Shown here: one piece after another, positions 8,466-18,060 of the stretch | Numbering within the stretch: position 1 is the first letter of the stretch | Layout: the number at the start of each line of letters is the position of its first letter | Assembly (NCBI RefSeq): GCF_000003605.2 | Contig: NW_003148772.1 | Span: 586,316-611,250 of the forward strand | Direction of reading: 5' to 3' | Length of the DNA: 24,935 nucleotides | DNA from: Saccoglossus kowalevskii | Taxonomy: Eukaryota > Hemichordata > Enteropneusta > Harrimaniidae | Translations under genes and position numbers: made by a program | Notes under the pieces: generated by a model | Databases searched by the model: none | What the model was told of the DNA's origin: nothing | What the model saw: only the letters and a program-made list of their open reading frames with translations

Positions 8466-9157
8466 GCAGAGATGAAATCAATACACATAACCAATAATAA
8501 CACGGAAATAAATAAATATAAAATGCATGCGTTGAAAAAATTCATATTTGACACTTGTATCTTTAGCGGAGACTTTTGCATGTCAGGAAAATTGTGAAAT
8601 TTTGTTCTTGGAATAATCCTACGACAGAGTGTCAGTGACTTTGGCAAATGTCTTTGGCATTTGACTTAAAATAGAAGTAAAGTGTGGTGACAATCTCCCT
8701 CCTACATTCTAAGAAATTCAATGTACGGTAAGACTGACCATCCGAATTCCTGCCCGTGTTCCACATGTATATCGTCTGGGCACAGACATAAGGAATAATG
8801 AAGGATGGTAGGTGGGGCTTTGGTTGAGCAACTTTTACAAATTTTTGCAAATTATTGGGTAGGGTATGATAACGCGACAAAATTTGAAACCATAAAATTG
8901 TTTACATCGATGTTTCCACCAACAGTTACATCCTTGTTATTAAAAAAAAAAAAATATTTAATGCAGAAAAAATGGTCATCAAATGAAATGGTACAGGCTC
9001 ATTTTTCAGTTGTTTTCAATCAATATAGACATATTGAACAAGAACACATAGAAGACAAATTGTTCTGATGAAGTCATCTTGGATTTGGTACTTAAGCATG
9101 TTATGAACAGAACAAGTTTTCTACAAAACAGCCTATTTTTTATTTAGTACAAGATCT
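8466..9157. other. unassigned stretch
   Basis: Several open frames of 70-87 codons exist, for example 8632-8880 minus and 8805-9068 plus. None shows a recognisable domain, a start context or splice signals that fit, and the composition is AT-rich. I see no gene here. Confidence 0.45.
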
Positions 9158-9256
9158 CATATTACGGGTGAATCAAATGATAAAACAGGACATATTACGG
9201 GTGAATCAAATGATAAAACAGGACATATTACGGGTGAATCAAATGATAAAACTGGA
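9158..9256. repeat. 33-bp tandem repeat, three copies
   Basis: CATATTACGGGTGAATCAAA plus TGATAAAACAGGA occurs three times with an exact 33-bp period. A related single GGGTGAATCAAATGATAAAAC lies at about 9367-9387. Confidence 0.9.
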
Positions 9257-9445
9257 CAAAACAAAGGGCATAACATCATAGAGATGTCAAAATATCGTGT
9301 GGGATTCATTCAATGTTTTTTTTTCAAAATAGTCTATTTTTCATTTAGTGTAAAATTCTACATTATGGGTGAATCAAATGATAAAACAAAGGGCATAACA
9401 TCGTTAGTGGTGTCGAAATATCGTGTGGGATTCGTCAAATGAGAA
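9230..9445. repeat. dispersed repeat, two adjacent copies
   Basis: The string GGGTGAATCAAATGATAAAA, then CAAAGGGCATAACATC, then a TGTCAAAATATCGTGTGGGATTC block occurs at about 9230-9312 and 9366-9433. A third, diverged copy lies at about 24163-24240 (ATGTCAAAACATCGCGTAGG). This is an unidentified dispersed family. Confidence 0.6.
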
Positions 9446-9499
9446 TGTATTTTTGGAGTATTTCCATGCTTAATGTACTTAAACACAACACACATTTGA

Positions 9500-9662
9500 T
9501 ACTGTAAAATACTTTATTTAGCTGGAATTAATTTTCACTGAAAAGACTTTTGGGTGTTTTGTACGGAAATTATTTTCACTGATTTTTGACAAGTTGAATG
9601 TAAAATATATGAAAAAAAATATCGAAAATTAATTCCAAGCGAAAATTAAGTATTTCACAGTA
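9500..9662. mobile_element. MITE family 1, copy E (internally shortened)
   Basis: The left end TACTGTAAAATACTTTATTT and right end AAATTAAGTATTTCACAGTA bound 163 bp. The central ATTCGCTGGATTTTATTTTC block seen in copies C and G is missing, which explains the shorter length. Confidence 0.75.
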
Positions 9663-9772
9663 GTCAATTTTGATGGAGTAAGGATATCTCCATGCCATGT
9701 TTTTCTCTGAATTACCAGCATTTCGACATTGAATCATAAAAAAAATCAAAATTAGTTTGATTTTAGTGGCAG

Positions 9773-9880
9773 ATGTTAGAATCTGGCTTTACCGACATTA
9801 CGCGAGATCTTGCAGTGCGATGGTTTCAGCCATCGGGTGACTGGACTCGTACCGAATTGTTGAAAGCGAGATTGAATTCG
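9773..9880 (+). CDS. possible orphan exon, 36 codons, unidentified protein
   Basis: A 108-bp open segment lies between a plausible acceptor (TTTTAGTGGCAG, ending at 9772) and a plausible donor (GTAAAT at 9881). It is phase 0 at both ends and begins with ATG. It encodes MLESGFTDITRDLAVRWFQP followed by SGDWTRTELLKARLNS. It is richer in GC and CpG than the AT-rich DNA on both sides, and all three plus-strand frames were considered: only this one stays open. I do not recognise a domain. It would lie on the opposite strand inside intron 2 of Galpha-q. It may be an exon of a nested gene, a retro-copy fragment, or chance. Confidence 0.2.
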
Positions 9881-9950
9881 GTAAATCACAATTTGCACAA
9901 AAAATATTTAATTTACAAAATCACTATACTTGAACATTTAGAAGCTTATA

Positions 9951-10163
9951 TACTGTAAATTAATTTATTTTCCTTGGAATTTATTTTTGCTATTTTCGCT
10001 GAATGGATAATTCAGTGAAAATAAAATCCAGCGAATTATACATTTTTCCTATATTTTACATATGAAATCATCAAAAATCAGTGAAAGTAAATTTCATATA
10101 AAACACCCCAAAAAGGCTTTTCAGCGAAAATTAATTCCAGCTAAAATAAAGTATTTCACAGTA
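9951..10163. mobile_element. MITE family 1, copy F
   Basis: The left end TACTGTAAATTAATTTATTT and right end AAATAAAGTATTTCACAGTA bound 213 bp. Its interior is closest to copy A: AATCCAGCGAATTATAC, TTTTCCTATATTTTACAT, ATCATCAAAAATCAGTG, AAACACCCCAAAAAGG and CTTTTCAGCGAAAATTAATT. Confidence 0.78.
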
Positions 10164-11277
10164 AACAAACATTTGTCGTACACTGAATCATTACAATAAT
10201 CCTTATTTCAACCCTAGAAACACATCTGTAATTTACACAAGCGCATGCACTAATAGAGATAATACAGTACTCCAGGCAATTTTGGTATTAGTGTTGACGA
10301 TAGTCTTTAAAGATGACGTCCCAAAAAAATTGTTTAAAAACTGATTTTTTTTAAAAGACCAATCAGAAAAAATTACACGTTAATAATGTTTTTCCCACAC
10401 TAATCAACTCAAAATGATTAACAAAATCATCAAACACAGAAATTTCAGATTTTTTTTTCATGATAAAATGTCTGAAAAAGCATACAAGGACCTTGTGAAA
10501 TGAATAGTAAATTGACCTGAATTTTGAACTAAGTGTATTGATTTGGATTGAATTCATATGCAGCTAGTGGAAAGGGGGGGGGGGCAAACATACAAAGCGT
10601 ATTGTATTTACAACCAAAGGCAATGACAAAAAAAACATCAAGAATTGACAATTAAAAAAAATTGGGTGTTTTTTTTTTTTTTTACAGATATTGAGCAGAT
10701 GAAGACTGAATCCTAGTTGCTTTATTATACACAAATATTGAAAATACATACATGTGATTATAGAAACAAGCAATCACAGCAAATGTCAATAAAATTACTG
10801 TGAAAAATACACCCAAGCATTAAATATTTTTTGTTTATTTAGTTAATTATTATTTGAAGGCGATTTCAACTTAATGCCTATATATGTTAATGTGGCATCA
10901 GAGAAATACGGCTATAACACAATACAAAGCAAAGATGTGAAGATATTCCACTAAAATTTGGAACCGTATAATTACATAGCCATCAATTTTCTCAAAGATC
11001 ATTTTGTGTGTATGTAGTTCAAACATGTATTTTTAACTAATTAGATGTTAGGGGGATAGCATGAGAACATACCTATCGAGTTAAAAACGGGTCTTCGTGC
11101 GATAATACATCTACCGACTCGGTTCCTGCATTGTACGGCGATGAAAAGATGTGGGCAAGAAAATGATAGCTGTTGTGTACAATTGAAAAAAAAAAACTGT
11201 GCTTCTGCACAGATAGCGTGAATGGTGTAACTTTGCATGCATATAACAACACAGGTAGAATTAGGAATCGTACTTAC
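10164..11277 (-). other. intron 2 of Galpha-q, first part in transcription order
   Basis: The sequence downstream of the exon 2 donor on the minus strand. It is AT-rich with homopolymer runs, including 11 G at 10574-10584 and a long T run near 10670-10683. No exon 3 was found here or farther left. The intron, if the gene is intact, therefore continues past base 1 of the window. Confidence 0.6.
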
Positions 11278-11462
11278 TATGCTATTAGGATTTTTGTACT
11301 GTATTTTCAGTGTCTCCATGGCACGTATCATTGAATTCATGGCCATAAATATATTTTGGTATACCAGTTTGGTGTACGTCTTTCTATCGTCCTCCGTGTA
11401 CCCCGCTCCGTGGATAATGCGCATTTGTTTTATAAACGTGCTTTTCCCACTCTCTCCCGTCC
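11278..11462 (-). CDS. GNAQ: G-protein alpha subunit, Gq class, exon 2 (partial gene)
   Basis: Exon 2 encodes residues 40-101. It begins with the split glycine codon and reads [19 protein letters not shown], then [38 protein letters not shown] and [15 protein letters not shown] is the P-loop that binds the GTP phosphates; Lys46 and Ser47 (Lys52/Ser53 in human numbering) are the phosphate and magnesium ligands and are intact. The rest is the start of the helical domain. The acceptor is TTTTTCCTACTCACAG and the donor is GTAAGT (11277-11272). Length 185 bp and phases (1 in, 0 out) match exon 2 of animal Gq genes as I know them. The protein carries receptor signals to phospholipase C-beta at the plasma membrane. 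Switch regions, the catalytic Gln and the receptor-contacting C-terminus are in exons outside the window. Confidence 0.96.
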
Positions 11463-11650
11463 CTGTGAGTAGGAAAAATCGGAACAGAAACGAGTGAATA
11501 TTGCAAAACGGGCTCGGCATTTGGGGCATGCAGTACATACGGACGGAAAAACATGGCGGTCATCAATGAATAGGGACATTAACATGCAAAGCGAATCACA
11601 TCATATTCAAAAAAATCCGATATTTTCGGTTGAAAAAAAATTCTACTCAC
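11463..11650 (-). other. Galpha-q intron 1
   Basis: 188 bp, donor GTGAGT (11650-11645) and acceptor CTACTCACAG (ending 11463). It interrupts the Gly40 codon after its first base, the conserved phase-1 position just before the P-loop. No internal element recognised. Confidence 0.93.
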
Positions 11651-11768
11651 CCAGTAATAGAAGTTTGAGTTCCCTCCGAGCATCTCGTTTATCTTTTCGA
11701 AGCTGTTTCTCGATTTCTTGATTAATTCGTTTCTGTTCTTTTGCTTCCTCACTTAGACAGCACGCCAT
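11651..11768 (-). CDS. GNAQ: G-protein alpha subunit, Gq class, exon 1 with start codon
   Basis: Encodes residues 1-39 plus the first base of codon 40: [20 protein letters not shown], then [19 protein letters not shown]. Cys3 and Cys4 are the conserved palmitoylation sites that anchor Gq-class subunits to the membrane. The following basic, charged helix is the N-terminal helix that contacts G-beta-gamma, and LKLLLLG is strand beta-1 leading into the P-loop. The start codon context AGCAAGATGG (A at -3, G at +4) is strong, and MACC is the usual invertebrate start, shorter than the vertebrate form. Gq rather than Gi/Gs/G12 is clear from the absence of an N-myristoylation glycine and from the E-x-KRIN-x-EIE pattern. 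Orthology to Gq versus a lineage-specific duplicate cannot be settled without the other exons. Confidence 0.97.
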
Positions 11769-12060
11769 CTTGCTTTTAGCTAGCGCAGAATTGAACACTC
11801 GACGCCTGAAATGCCACAGTAAAAAACCAAACGGCGCCTACCCCTCAATTTCACGCCGACTGAAGCGAGCGGAAATGGTCAACCAGAGATATTCGGCACT
11901 CCAGATGCCTTCCAACCCAGTTCCGCCCCAATATATCCCTAATACGATGTCGAAAAGGTACACAAAATTACGATATCACTCTGGGTGTGGTGTAGGGGAG
12001 ACAAGACAACTAGCGATGCTTTACTCCCTCTGGGAAGAACGATAAAACCGGGAGAACGTA
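11769..12060 (-). promoter_or_regulatory. 5' UTR and probable promoter region of Galpha-q
   Basis: Directly upstream of the start codon the composition changes: CpGs are frequent (for example CGACGCC, GGCGCC, CGCCGAC and AGCGAGCGG on the plus strand) in an otherwise CpG-poor region. A TATATTGG-like stretch lies about 160-170 bp upstream of the ATG (plus 11931-11940). There is no clear initiator at the right spacing, so a TATA role is doubtful. Transcription start and any 5' UTR intron cannot be placed from sequence alone. Confidence 0.35.
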
Positions 12061-13076
12061 TTATAATTACACCATCGACACTTGATTTTTCACAGATTTG
12101 TGTCATTTAATATACAGGTTATTTCAGACGACAATTGGGATTAATATATGAAAGAAAAAACTCGAATAAATTTCGTTTTATTAAAAATATCGAGGGAGAA
12201 ATTGCTAATGAGAACAGCGGGTAAAATGGGATCCGGCAGCGGTAGGCTAGTATTATGGGATGCCGTGTTTTCTGTGAACCTAATAAGGATGGGAAGCCTT
12301 CGTTAAGTTTATTGAGAAAAATCACAAAAATAATTAATAAAATGTATCAAAAACGTCTTTTATGTTTTAAAAATTGTCGGATAATATTTTTTAACTGACA
12401 AATTTCTTTATTATACAAAAACAATTGCATAAATAATAAATGTAAACGTTTTGGTTATTTTGTTTAATGTTTTCGCCTCAAGTTAGCGACGTAGAGAAAA
12501 AATAACCACATTTTAAAATGAAATATATAATCTACAATAATCACTTTTCTATATTTGAAAACATTTTTTAATTGTATTAGCATTTTAACTTCATGCAAAT
12601 TCGACGCAACAAATCACCCGGCAAAAAAATCAACAGAAACGCAAAAATGTGTATTTATATATTCTAGACAGGTAGTCGTTTTTTTTTTATAGAAAGCATT
12701 TTTTATCAATTTACGTCATTTTAATAAAAACCCGACACGCGATACTTGTGTAATCAGTTGCGCTTGTGCATTTTACCATTTAGAAAAACAGAATTGCTGT
12801 TAAAATTGCTAAAAACCCGCCCTCTACACAACCATGCTTGTCTGCTGACTTTCTTTCAAAAATGATCGCAACATTCCGGGAAAGTACTTCGCGCTGTTTA
12901 AAAAACTAAAATTGTCTTTATAAATGTTTTAAATTGGGACTACAGCATTAAATGCAAACTAATTTGATTTCATAAATTATTTAATTCAACCTAAATACTC
13001 TCTTCAGTGACTTAATACAGCCGCCATACACGGGTCTAGTAACATTGTAAACAGCACACATCAAGGACATGAAAAA
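12061..13076. other. AT-rich intergenic stretch
   Basis: Lies between the Galpha-q upstream region and the next gene candidate. Many poly-A/T runs; no gene, RNA or recognised repeat. Confidence 0.5.
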
Positions 13077-13266
13077 CACTGTAAAATACTTTATTTTAGC
13101 TGGAATTAATTTTCGTTGAAAAAAAACTTTTTGGATGATTTGTATGGAGTTTATTTTCACTGATTCTTGGTGAATTGAATGTAAAATATAGAAAAAAAAT
13201 GCATATTCGCTGGATTTTATTTTCACAGAATCAGCGAAAATAGCGAAAATAAAATATTTTACAGTA
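13077..13266. mobile_element. MITE family 1, copy G
   Basis: The left end CACTGTAAAATACTTTATTT (one base off TACTGTA) and right end AAATAAAATATTTTACAGTA bound about 190 bp. The usual internal blocks GCTGGAATTAATTTTCG, CACTGATTCTTGGTGAATT and ATTCGCTGGATTTTATTTTC are present. It lies 7 bp beyond the stop codon of the minus-strand exon at 13274-13485 and contains three AATAAA hexamers on the minus strand (13216-13221, 13150-13155, 13090-13095). Confidence 0.78.
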
Positions 13267-13273
13267 TCTCAAA

Positions 13274-13485
13274 TCAATGATGACGTGTATTCGAACCGAC
13301 GCTCGCGTACGGCACATATTCGAATAAGTTTTCGTCACGGCACGTCTTCCTCTTAGCAACCAGGCACCCCCAAGATAAAAAGATAACCGAGCTTATGAGC
13401 AGTGTCATACTAGCATATACTGAGTAGGGCAATACTACTTTTTTGTGAGTTAAGAGAAGTCCCACAAATGCACCGTCGTGAAATT
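13274..13485 (-). CDS. probable terminal exon of an unidentified membrane protein
   Basis: On the minus strand a good acceptor (TATGTTTTTTACAG, ending at 13486) opens a frame of about 70 codons ending in TGA (13274-13276). After the split first codon it reads FHDGAFVGLLLTHKKVVLPY, SVYASMTLLISSVIFLSWGC, LVAKRKTCRDENLFEYVPYA and SVGSNTRHH. A hydrophobic segment of about 22-24 residues (roughly VYASMTLLISSVIFLSWGCLV) followed by KRK-TCR fits a membrane helix with a basic cytosolic side and a short polar tail. I do not recognise the family. The exon starts in phase 1, so an upstream exon must end one base into a codon; none was found with confidence to the right. It may be a real last exon, a pseudogene or chance; the acceptor, TM-plus-basic-stop pattern and higher CpG favour a real exon. 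Confidence 0.35.
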
Positions 13486-13499
13486 CTGTAAAAAACATA

Positions 13500-14196
13500 C
13501 TGTTCAGAACAGTTTAAGGGCGATAGCCGTCGTGCCACGCATGCGCGAGATATATGGGTCTCATATAAACAAAGATGACGACTTTGACTTTGACAGCCGA
13601 TCAAACTGAGACGTTAACAAGCTTTAATTAGGTATTTTTAGGTGATTGGAAGGTATCGAAGGAGTCACCGGCGGTAATCAGTACAAGTCGCGCCCAGGTC
13701 AAACCTCATACTTGTGATTTCCATTAGAAGAGCGCAATGTGGGAAAATCAATGTTTATCAACAGAAACTTCGCACATGCGTAGCGCGACGACCACCGCTC
13801 TTTAAATAAAAACATATCAGGCTAAAAATTAAATAACACTACGTTGAAGACTTTCCATTTTCGACAATGTGAATTTTTTTCCTTTTTATGGAGGAAAATA
13901 CAATATTTTCACCAAGTCAAATCTATTATTGTTACCCGAGTTGTTGAACACTCTACCTATTCTTATTTTATTCAGCTTCTTTCAGTCATAATTCTAGAGA
14001 AATGAATCGCAAAGATATCGAGATCATAACGTATTATGTATCGTCTTTAATATTCACGTGTAATCGGTTATTAGGAAAAGTATTATAATTGTGCTCAAAT
14101 GGAATACATTTCGTCCTGAAATGTTTTTAGTATATTTCTGAATTCACTTTTTAAAAAAAGGGAAATAATGCAACGGAATGAAACGGAATGGCAGCT
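13500..14196. other. unassigned stretch with CpG patches
   Basis: No gene identified. Around 13500-13620 and 13700-13800 CpG is locally frequent, with a CACGCATGCGCG palindrome-like motif at 13536-13547. These could mark a promoter, but no coding exon was found to go with it. Confidence 0.35.
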
Positions 14197-14220
14197 GAAT
14201 TTATTTATTTATTTATTTTT

Positions 14221-14315
<95 letters not shown>

Positions 14316-14320
14316 TTTGT

Positions 14321-14390
<70 letters not shown>
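14197..14390. repeat. (TTTA)n microsatellite
   Basis: About 48 tetranucleotide units over 194 bp, with one extra TTT near 14217 and one TTTG unit near 14317. The long Leu-Phe-Ile-Tyr open frames through it are artefacts. Confidence 0.98.
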
Positions 14391-14391
<1 letters not shown>

Positions 14392-15287
14392 GCTTTGTGT
14401 GTACTAATACTTGTTATTTGGCAGGTAGTCGTAGAAAACACGAAAATAAAACATCATACAAAGTACCACTAAACACCAATCGGCACATGCGCAAACATAT
14501 AAAAATAAGTAAATATACGCGATCATGAACTGTTCTGTCAGTTTTTCTTACGTTTTTGTTTGTACTTTGCCAATTTTTGAATAAACCACAGTAATACTCT
14601 GTAAAATATAATAATATAAATAATACAAACAAGAACCAAGACAAATAGACTTACCAACAACTCCCTCTCATTTGAATCGGATACTAGTAAGTCTGAATTT
14701 TAATAGGACCACTTCAAACGAATCCCCGTAAAGTATAACCCGGGAGCGTTCTTGACTTCCATTTTCAGTGCTCATTCGACCTTTTTGACACCTAATTTTA
14801 AGATTTTCGTCTATTATTTATGCAATTTAATAGGTATTTTTTTGGCTAAACGCCAATTTTGTGTCGAAAAGCGGCATCAGAGTCGATCTTCTTGGGTCCA
14901 GTGTTCAACTGACTACAGAGCACCCAACCGAATGTCAAAGTACCCCCTTCCTGGGTGTGAGCAAATAAAATCTTGTTTTTCTGTGTGTTTTTTTATTTTG
15001 TGTGAGAAAGGTATTTTTCTGCAAGGCACCCTGCCCTTCACTGGACTAAATTATCTCCAACCAGGAAATAATTGATTACAACCAAAGTACGCGCAATATT
15101 TTAGAGTCCTTTTTGAGCCACGTGTTTTAGAGCTCTCTTTTTTTTAAAAAAAAAATGCTTGAAATGGGAATATATTTTCGGTCAAAAAATGTTAATTATG
15201 GCAGAAAAAAAGGCTTATATAATTTACCACTCGTGTAAAAAAAGACCATGGTATGAGATGGGGTATACATTTTAGATGCACTGACAA
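14391..15287. other. unassigned stretch before the minisatellite
   Basis: No gene accepted. On the minus strand GTAAGT follows a short open segment at 14650-14686, and a 47-bp open segment (14552-14598) has both an acceptor and a donor. They do not make a convincing gene model. At 14860-14960 the sequence looks like part of a dispersed element but I cannot assign it. Confidence 0.35.
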
Positions 15288-17745
15288 TGTAAGTCAGTAC
15301 CCGCGAGTCCAAACCCCACCTCCCCGGTATTCTGTCAGTACCCGCGAGTTTAAACTCCACCTCCCCGGTATTCTGTCAGTACCCGCGAGTCCGAACCCCA
15401 CCTCCCCGGTATTCTGTCAGTATCTGCGAGTTTAAACTCCACCTCCCCGGTATTCTGTCAGTACCCGCGAGTTTAAACTCAACCTCCCCGGTATTCTGTC
15501 AGTACCCGCGAGTTTAAACTCAACCTCCCCGGTATTATGTCAGTACCCGAGAATTTAAACTCAACCTCCCCGGTATTCTGTCAATACCCGCGAGTTTAAA
15601 CTCCGCCTCCCCGGTATTCTGTCAGTACCCGCGAGTCCGAACCCCTACCTCCCTGGTATTCTGTCAGTACCCGCGGGTCCGAACCCCACCTCCCCGGTAT
15701 TCTGCCAGTATCCGCGAGTTTAAACTCTACCTCCCCGGTATTCTGTCAGTACCCGCGTATCCGAACCTCACCTCCCCGGTATTCTGTCAGTACCCGCGAG
15801 TCCAAACCCCACCTTCCCGGTATTCTGCCAGTACCCGCGAGTCCGAACCCCATTCCCCCGGTATTCTGCCAGTACCCGCGGGTCTGAACCCTGCCTCCCC
15901 GGTATTCTGCCAGTACCCGCGAGTTTAAACTCTACCTCCCCGGTATTCTGTCAGAACCCGCGATTCCGAACCTCACCTCCCCGGTATTCTGTCAGTACCC
16001 GCGAGTCCAAACCCCACCTTCCCGGTATTCTGCCAGTACCCGCGACTCCGAACCCCATTCCCCCGGTATTCTGCCAGTGCCCCTGTCCCAAATTTCTATC
16101 AATTTTGTATCCTGACTTCAAGCCCCTCCTCTCTGAAATTTTATTGGTACCCATCATACCCGTATCTGGTATTCCGTCATTACCAACAAATCCTGCCTTC
16201 CTGTTATGTTGCTGGTACCTTCACTGGCATTCTATTGGCACCCTGAGACCACACTTCACCTCCCCGGTATTCTGCCAGTACCCGCGAGTTTAAACTCCAC
16301 CTCCCCGGTATTCTGTCAGTACCCGCGAGTCCGAACCTCACCTCCCCGGTATTCTGTCAGTACCCGCGAGTCCAAACCCCACCTTCCCGGTATTCTGCCA
16401 GTACCCGCGAGTCCGAACCTCACCTCCCCGGTATTCTGTCAGTACCCGCGAGTCCAAACCCCACCTTCCCGGTATTCTGCCAGTACCCGCGAGTCCGAAC
16501 CCCATTCGCCCGGTATTCTGCCAGTGCCCCTGTCCCAAATTTCTATCTATTTTGTATCCTGACTTCAAGCCCCTCCTCTCTGAAATTTTGTTGGTATCTG
16601 GTATTCCGTCATTACCAACAAATCCTGCCTTCCTGTTATGTTGCTGGTACCTTCCCCGGCATTCTATTGGCACCCTGAGACCACACTTCACCTCCCCGGT
16701 ATTCTGCCAGTACCCGCGAGTTTAAACCCCACCTCCCCGGTATTCTGCCAGTACCCGCGAGTCCGATCCCCACCTCCCCGGTATTCTGTCAGTACCCACG
16801 AGTTTAAACTCCACCTCCCCGGTATTCTGTCAGTACCTGCGAGTTTAAACTCCACCTCCCCGGTATTCTGTCAGTACCCGCGAGTTTAAACTCCACCTCC
16901 CCGGTATTATGCCAGTACCCGCGAGTCCAAACCCCACCTCCCCGGTATTCTGTCAGTATCTGCGAGTTTAAACTCCACCTCCCCGGTATTCTGTCAGTAC
17001 CCGCGAGTTTAAACTCCACCTCCCCGGTATTCTGTCAGTACCCGCGAGTCCAACCCCCACCTCCCCAGTATTCTGCCAGTACCCGCGAGTCCGAACCCCA
17101 CCTCCCCAGTATTCTGTCAGTACCCACGAGTTTAAACTCCACCTCTCCGGTATTCTGTCAGTACCCGCGAGTTTAAACTCCACCTCCCCGGTATTCTGTC
17201 AGTACCCGCGAGTTTAAACTCCACCTCCCCGGTATTCTGTCAGTACCCGTGAGTCCAAACACCACCTCCCCGGTATTCTGTGAGTACCCGCGTGTCCAAA
17301 CCCCACCTCCCCAGTATTCTCTCAGTACCCGCGAGTCCGAACCTCACCTCCCCGGTATTCTCTCAGTACCCGCGAGTCCGAACCCCACCTCCCCGGTATT
17401 CTGTCAGTATCTGCGAGTCCGAACCCCACCTCCCCGGTATTCTGTGAGTACCTGCGAGTCCGAACCCCACCTCCCCGGTATTCTATCAGTACCCGCGAGT
17501 CCGAACCCCATCTCCCCGGTATTCTGTCAGTACCCGCTAGTCCAAACCCCACCTCCCCGGTATTCTGCCAGTGCCCCTGTCTCAAATTTCTATCTATTTT
17601 GTATCCTGACTTCAAGCACTTCCTCTCTGATATTTTGTTGGTACCCGTGGGTCCAAACCCTATGTATCTGGTCCAAATTCCGCCTTCCTGAAGTGCAAAT
17701 ACCACTTCCTGGTATTCTATTGGTACCCTGAGACCACACTTCACC
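15288..17745. repeat. 41-bp minisatellite, subfamily A
   Basis: The unit is GTCAGTACCCGCGAGTCCGA then ACCCCACCTCCCCGGTATTC then T, 41 bp, C-rich on this strand. Units fall into recognisable variants at the middle: GAGTCCGAACC, GAGTCCAAACC and GAGTTTAAACT. About 60 units, interrupted by three blocks of divergent units (see the next entry). A 205-bp (five-unit) higher-order period is seen at 15716-15920 versus 15921-16078. Because 41 is not a multiple of three, long open frames run through all three frames and on both strands; these are not proteins. Confidence 0.97.
16078..17745. repeat. higher-order block of divergent 41-bp units, three copies
   Basis: A segment of about 170-185 bp beginning GTGCCCCTGTCCCAAATTTC, with TATTTTGTATCCTGACTTCA inside and ending GGCACCCTGAGACCACACTTC, occurs at 16078-16258, 16524-16688 and 17571-17742. 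Each copy is preceded by a GAACCCCATTC- or AACCCCACC-type unit. Starts are 446 and 1047 bp apart. The blocks themselves decompose into worn 41-bp-like units, so the whole is a higher-order repeat and not an insertion. Confidence 0.85.
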
Positions 17746-18060
17746 TACCTGGTATTCTGTTGTAACTTCAAGTTGAAACTCGTGTCCCTGGAATTGCGTT
17801 AGTTCCCATGAGTCTCGAACCCGCCTTTGTCAGTATCCCCACGTCCAAACCTCACCTCCCTTGTATATTGTAAGTAACTCCTGCATCTACATTCCACCTA
17901 ATATATAAATAACTTTAGCGAACCCCGCCTCCCTGGTATTCTGTTTGTGTCCCCCAATACAAACCCCAACACCCTGGTATTCTGTGAATATCTCCGAAGA
18001 CTGCTGTCTTTCTCTGCCGTATGCCCAAAACCAACTTCTCAGTGTTCTGTTAGTAACCCC
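17746..18060. repeat. transition zone of highly divergent minisatellite units
   Basis: Unit spacing near 41 bp is kept (GGTATTCTGTTGTAACTTC, GGAATTGCGTTAGTTCCC, TTTGTCAGTATCCCCACG, GGTATTCTGTTTGTGTCCC), but the units differ strongly from each other and from both flanking subfamilies. It joins subfamily A on the left to subfamily B on the right. Confidence 0.75.

Noticed and set aside
8632-8880. 82-codon minus-strand frame as a missing Galpha-q exon
   Set aside because: The peptide shows none of the conserved Galpha blocks expected in exon 3 or later, and no fitting splice sites.
11041-11538. A single 165-codon Galpha-like frame running through 11041-11538
   Set aside because: Only 11278-11462 is exon. 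The first 25 codons are intron 1 and the last 79 are intron 2 read-through, as shown by the CAG acceptor and GTAAGT donor and by loss of family similarity.
14168-14472. Leu/Phe/Ile/Tyr-rich frames around 14168-14472
   Set aside because: These translate the (TTTA)n microsatellite.
14552-14690. Two short minus-strand exon-like segments (about 14650-14686 before GTAAGT, and 14552-14598 with acceptor and donor) that might extend the membrane-protein gene at 13274-13485
   Set aside because: The first joins the second in frame, but the second ends two bases into a codon while the 13485 exon needs a donor ending one base into a codon. No bridging exon was found, and AT-rich DNA yields such signals by chance.
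15288-17745. B-box-like GGTTCGGACTC on the minus strand of each subfamily A unit, as a possible polymerase III promoter array
   Set aside because: It departs from the B-box consensus at key positions and no A box lies at proper distance within the unit.
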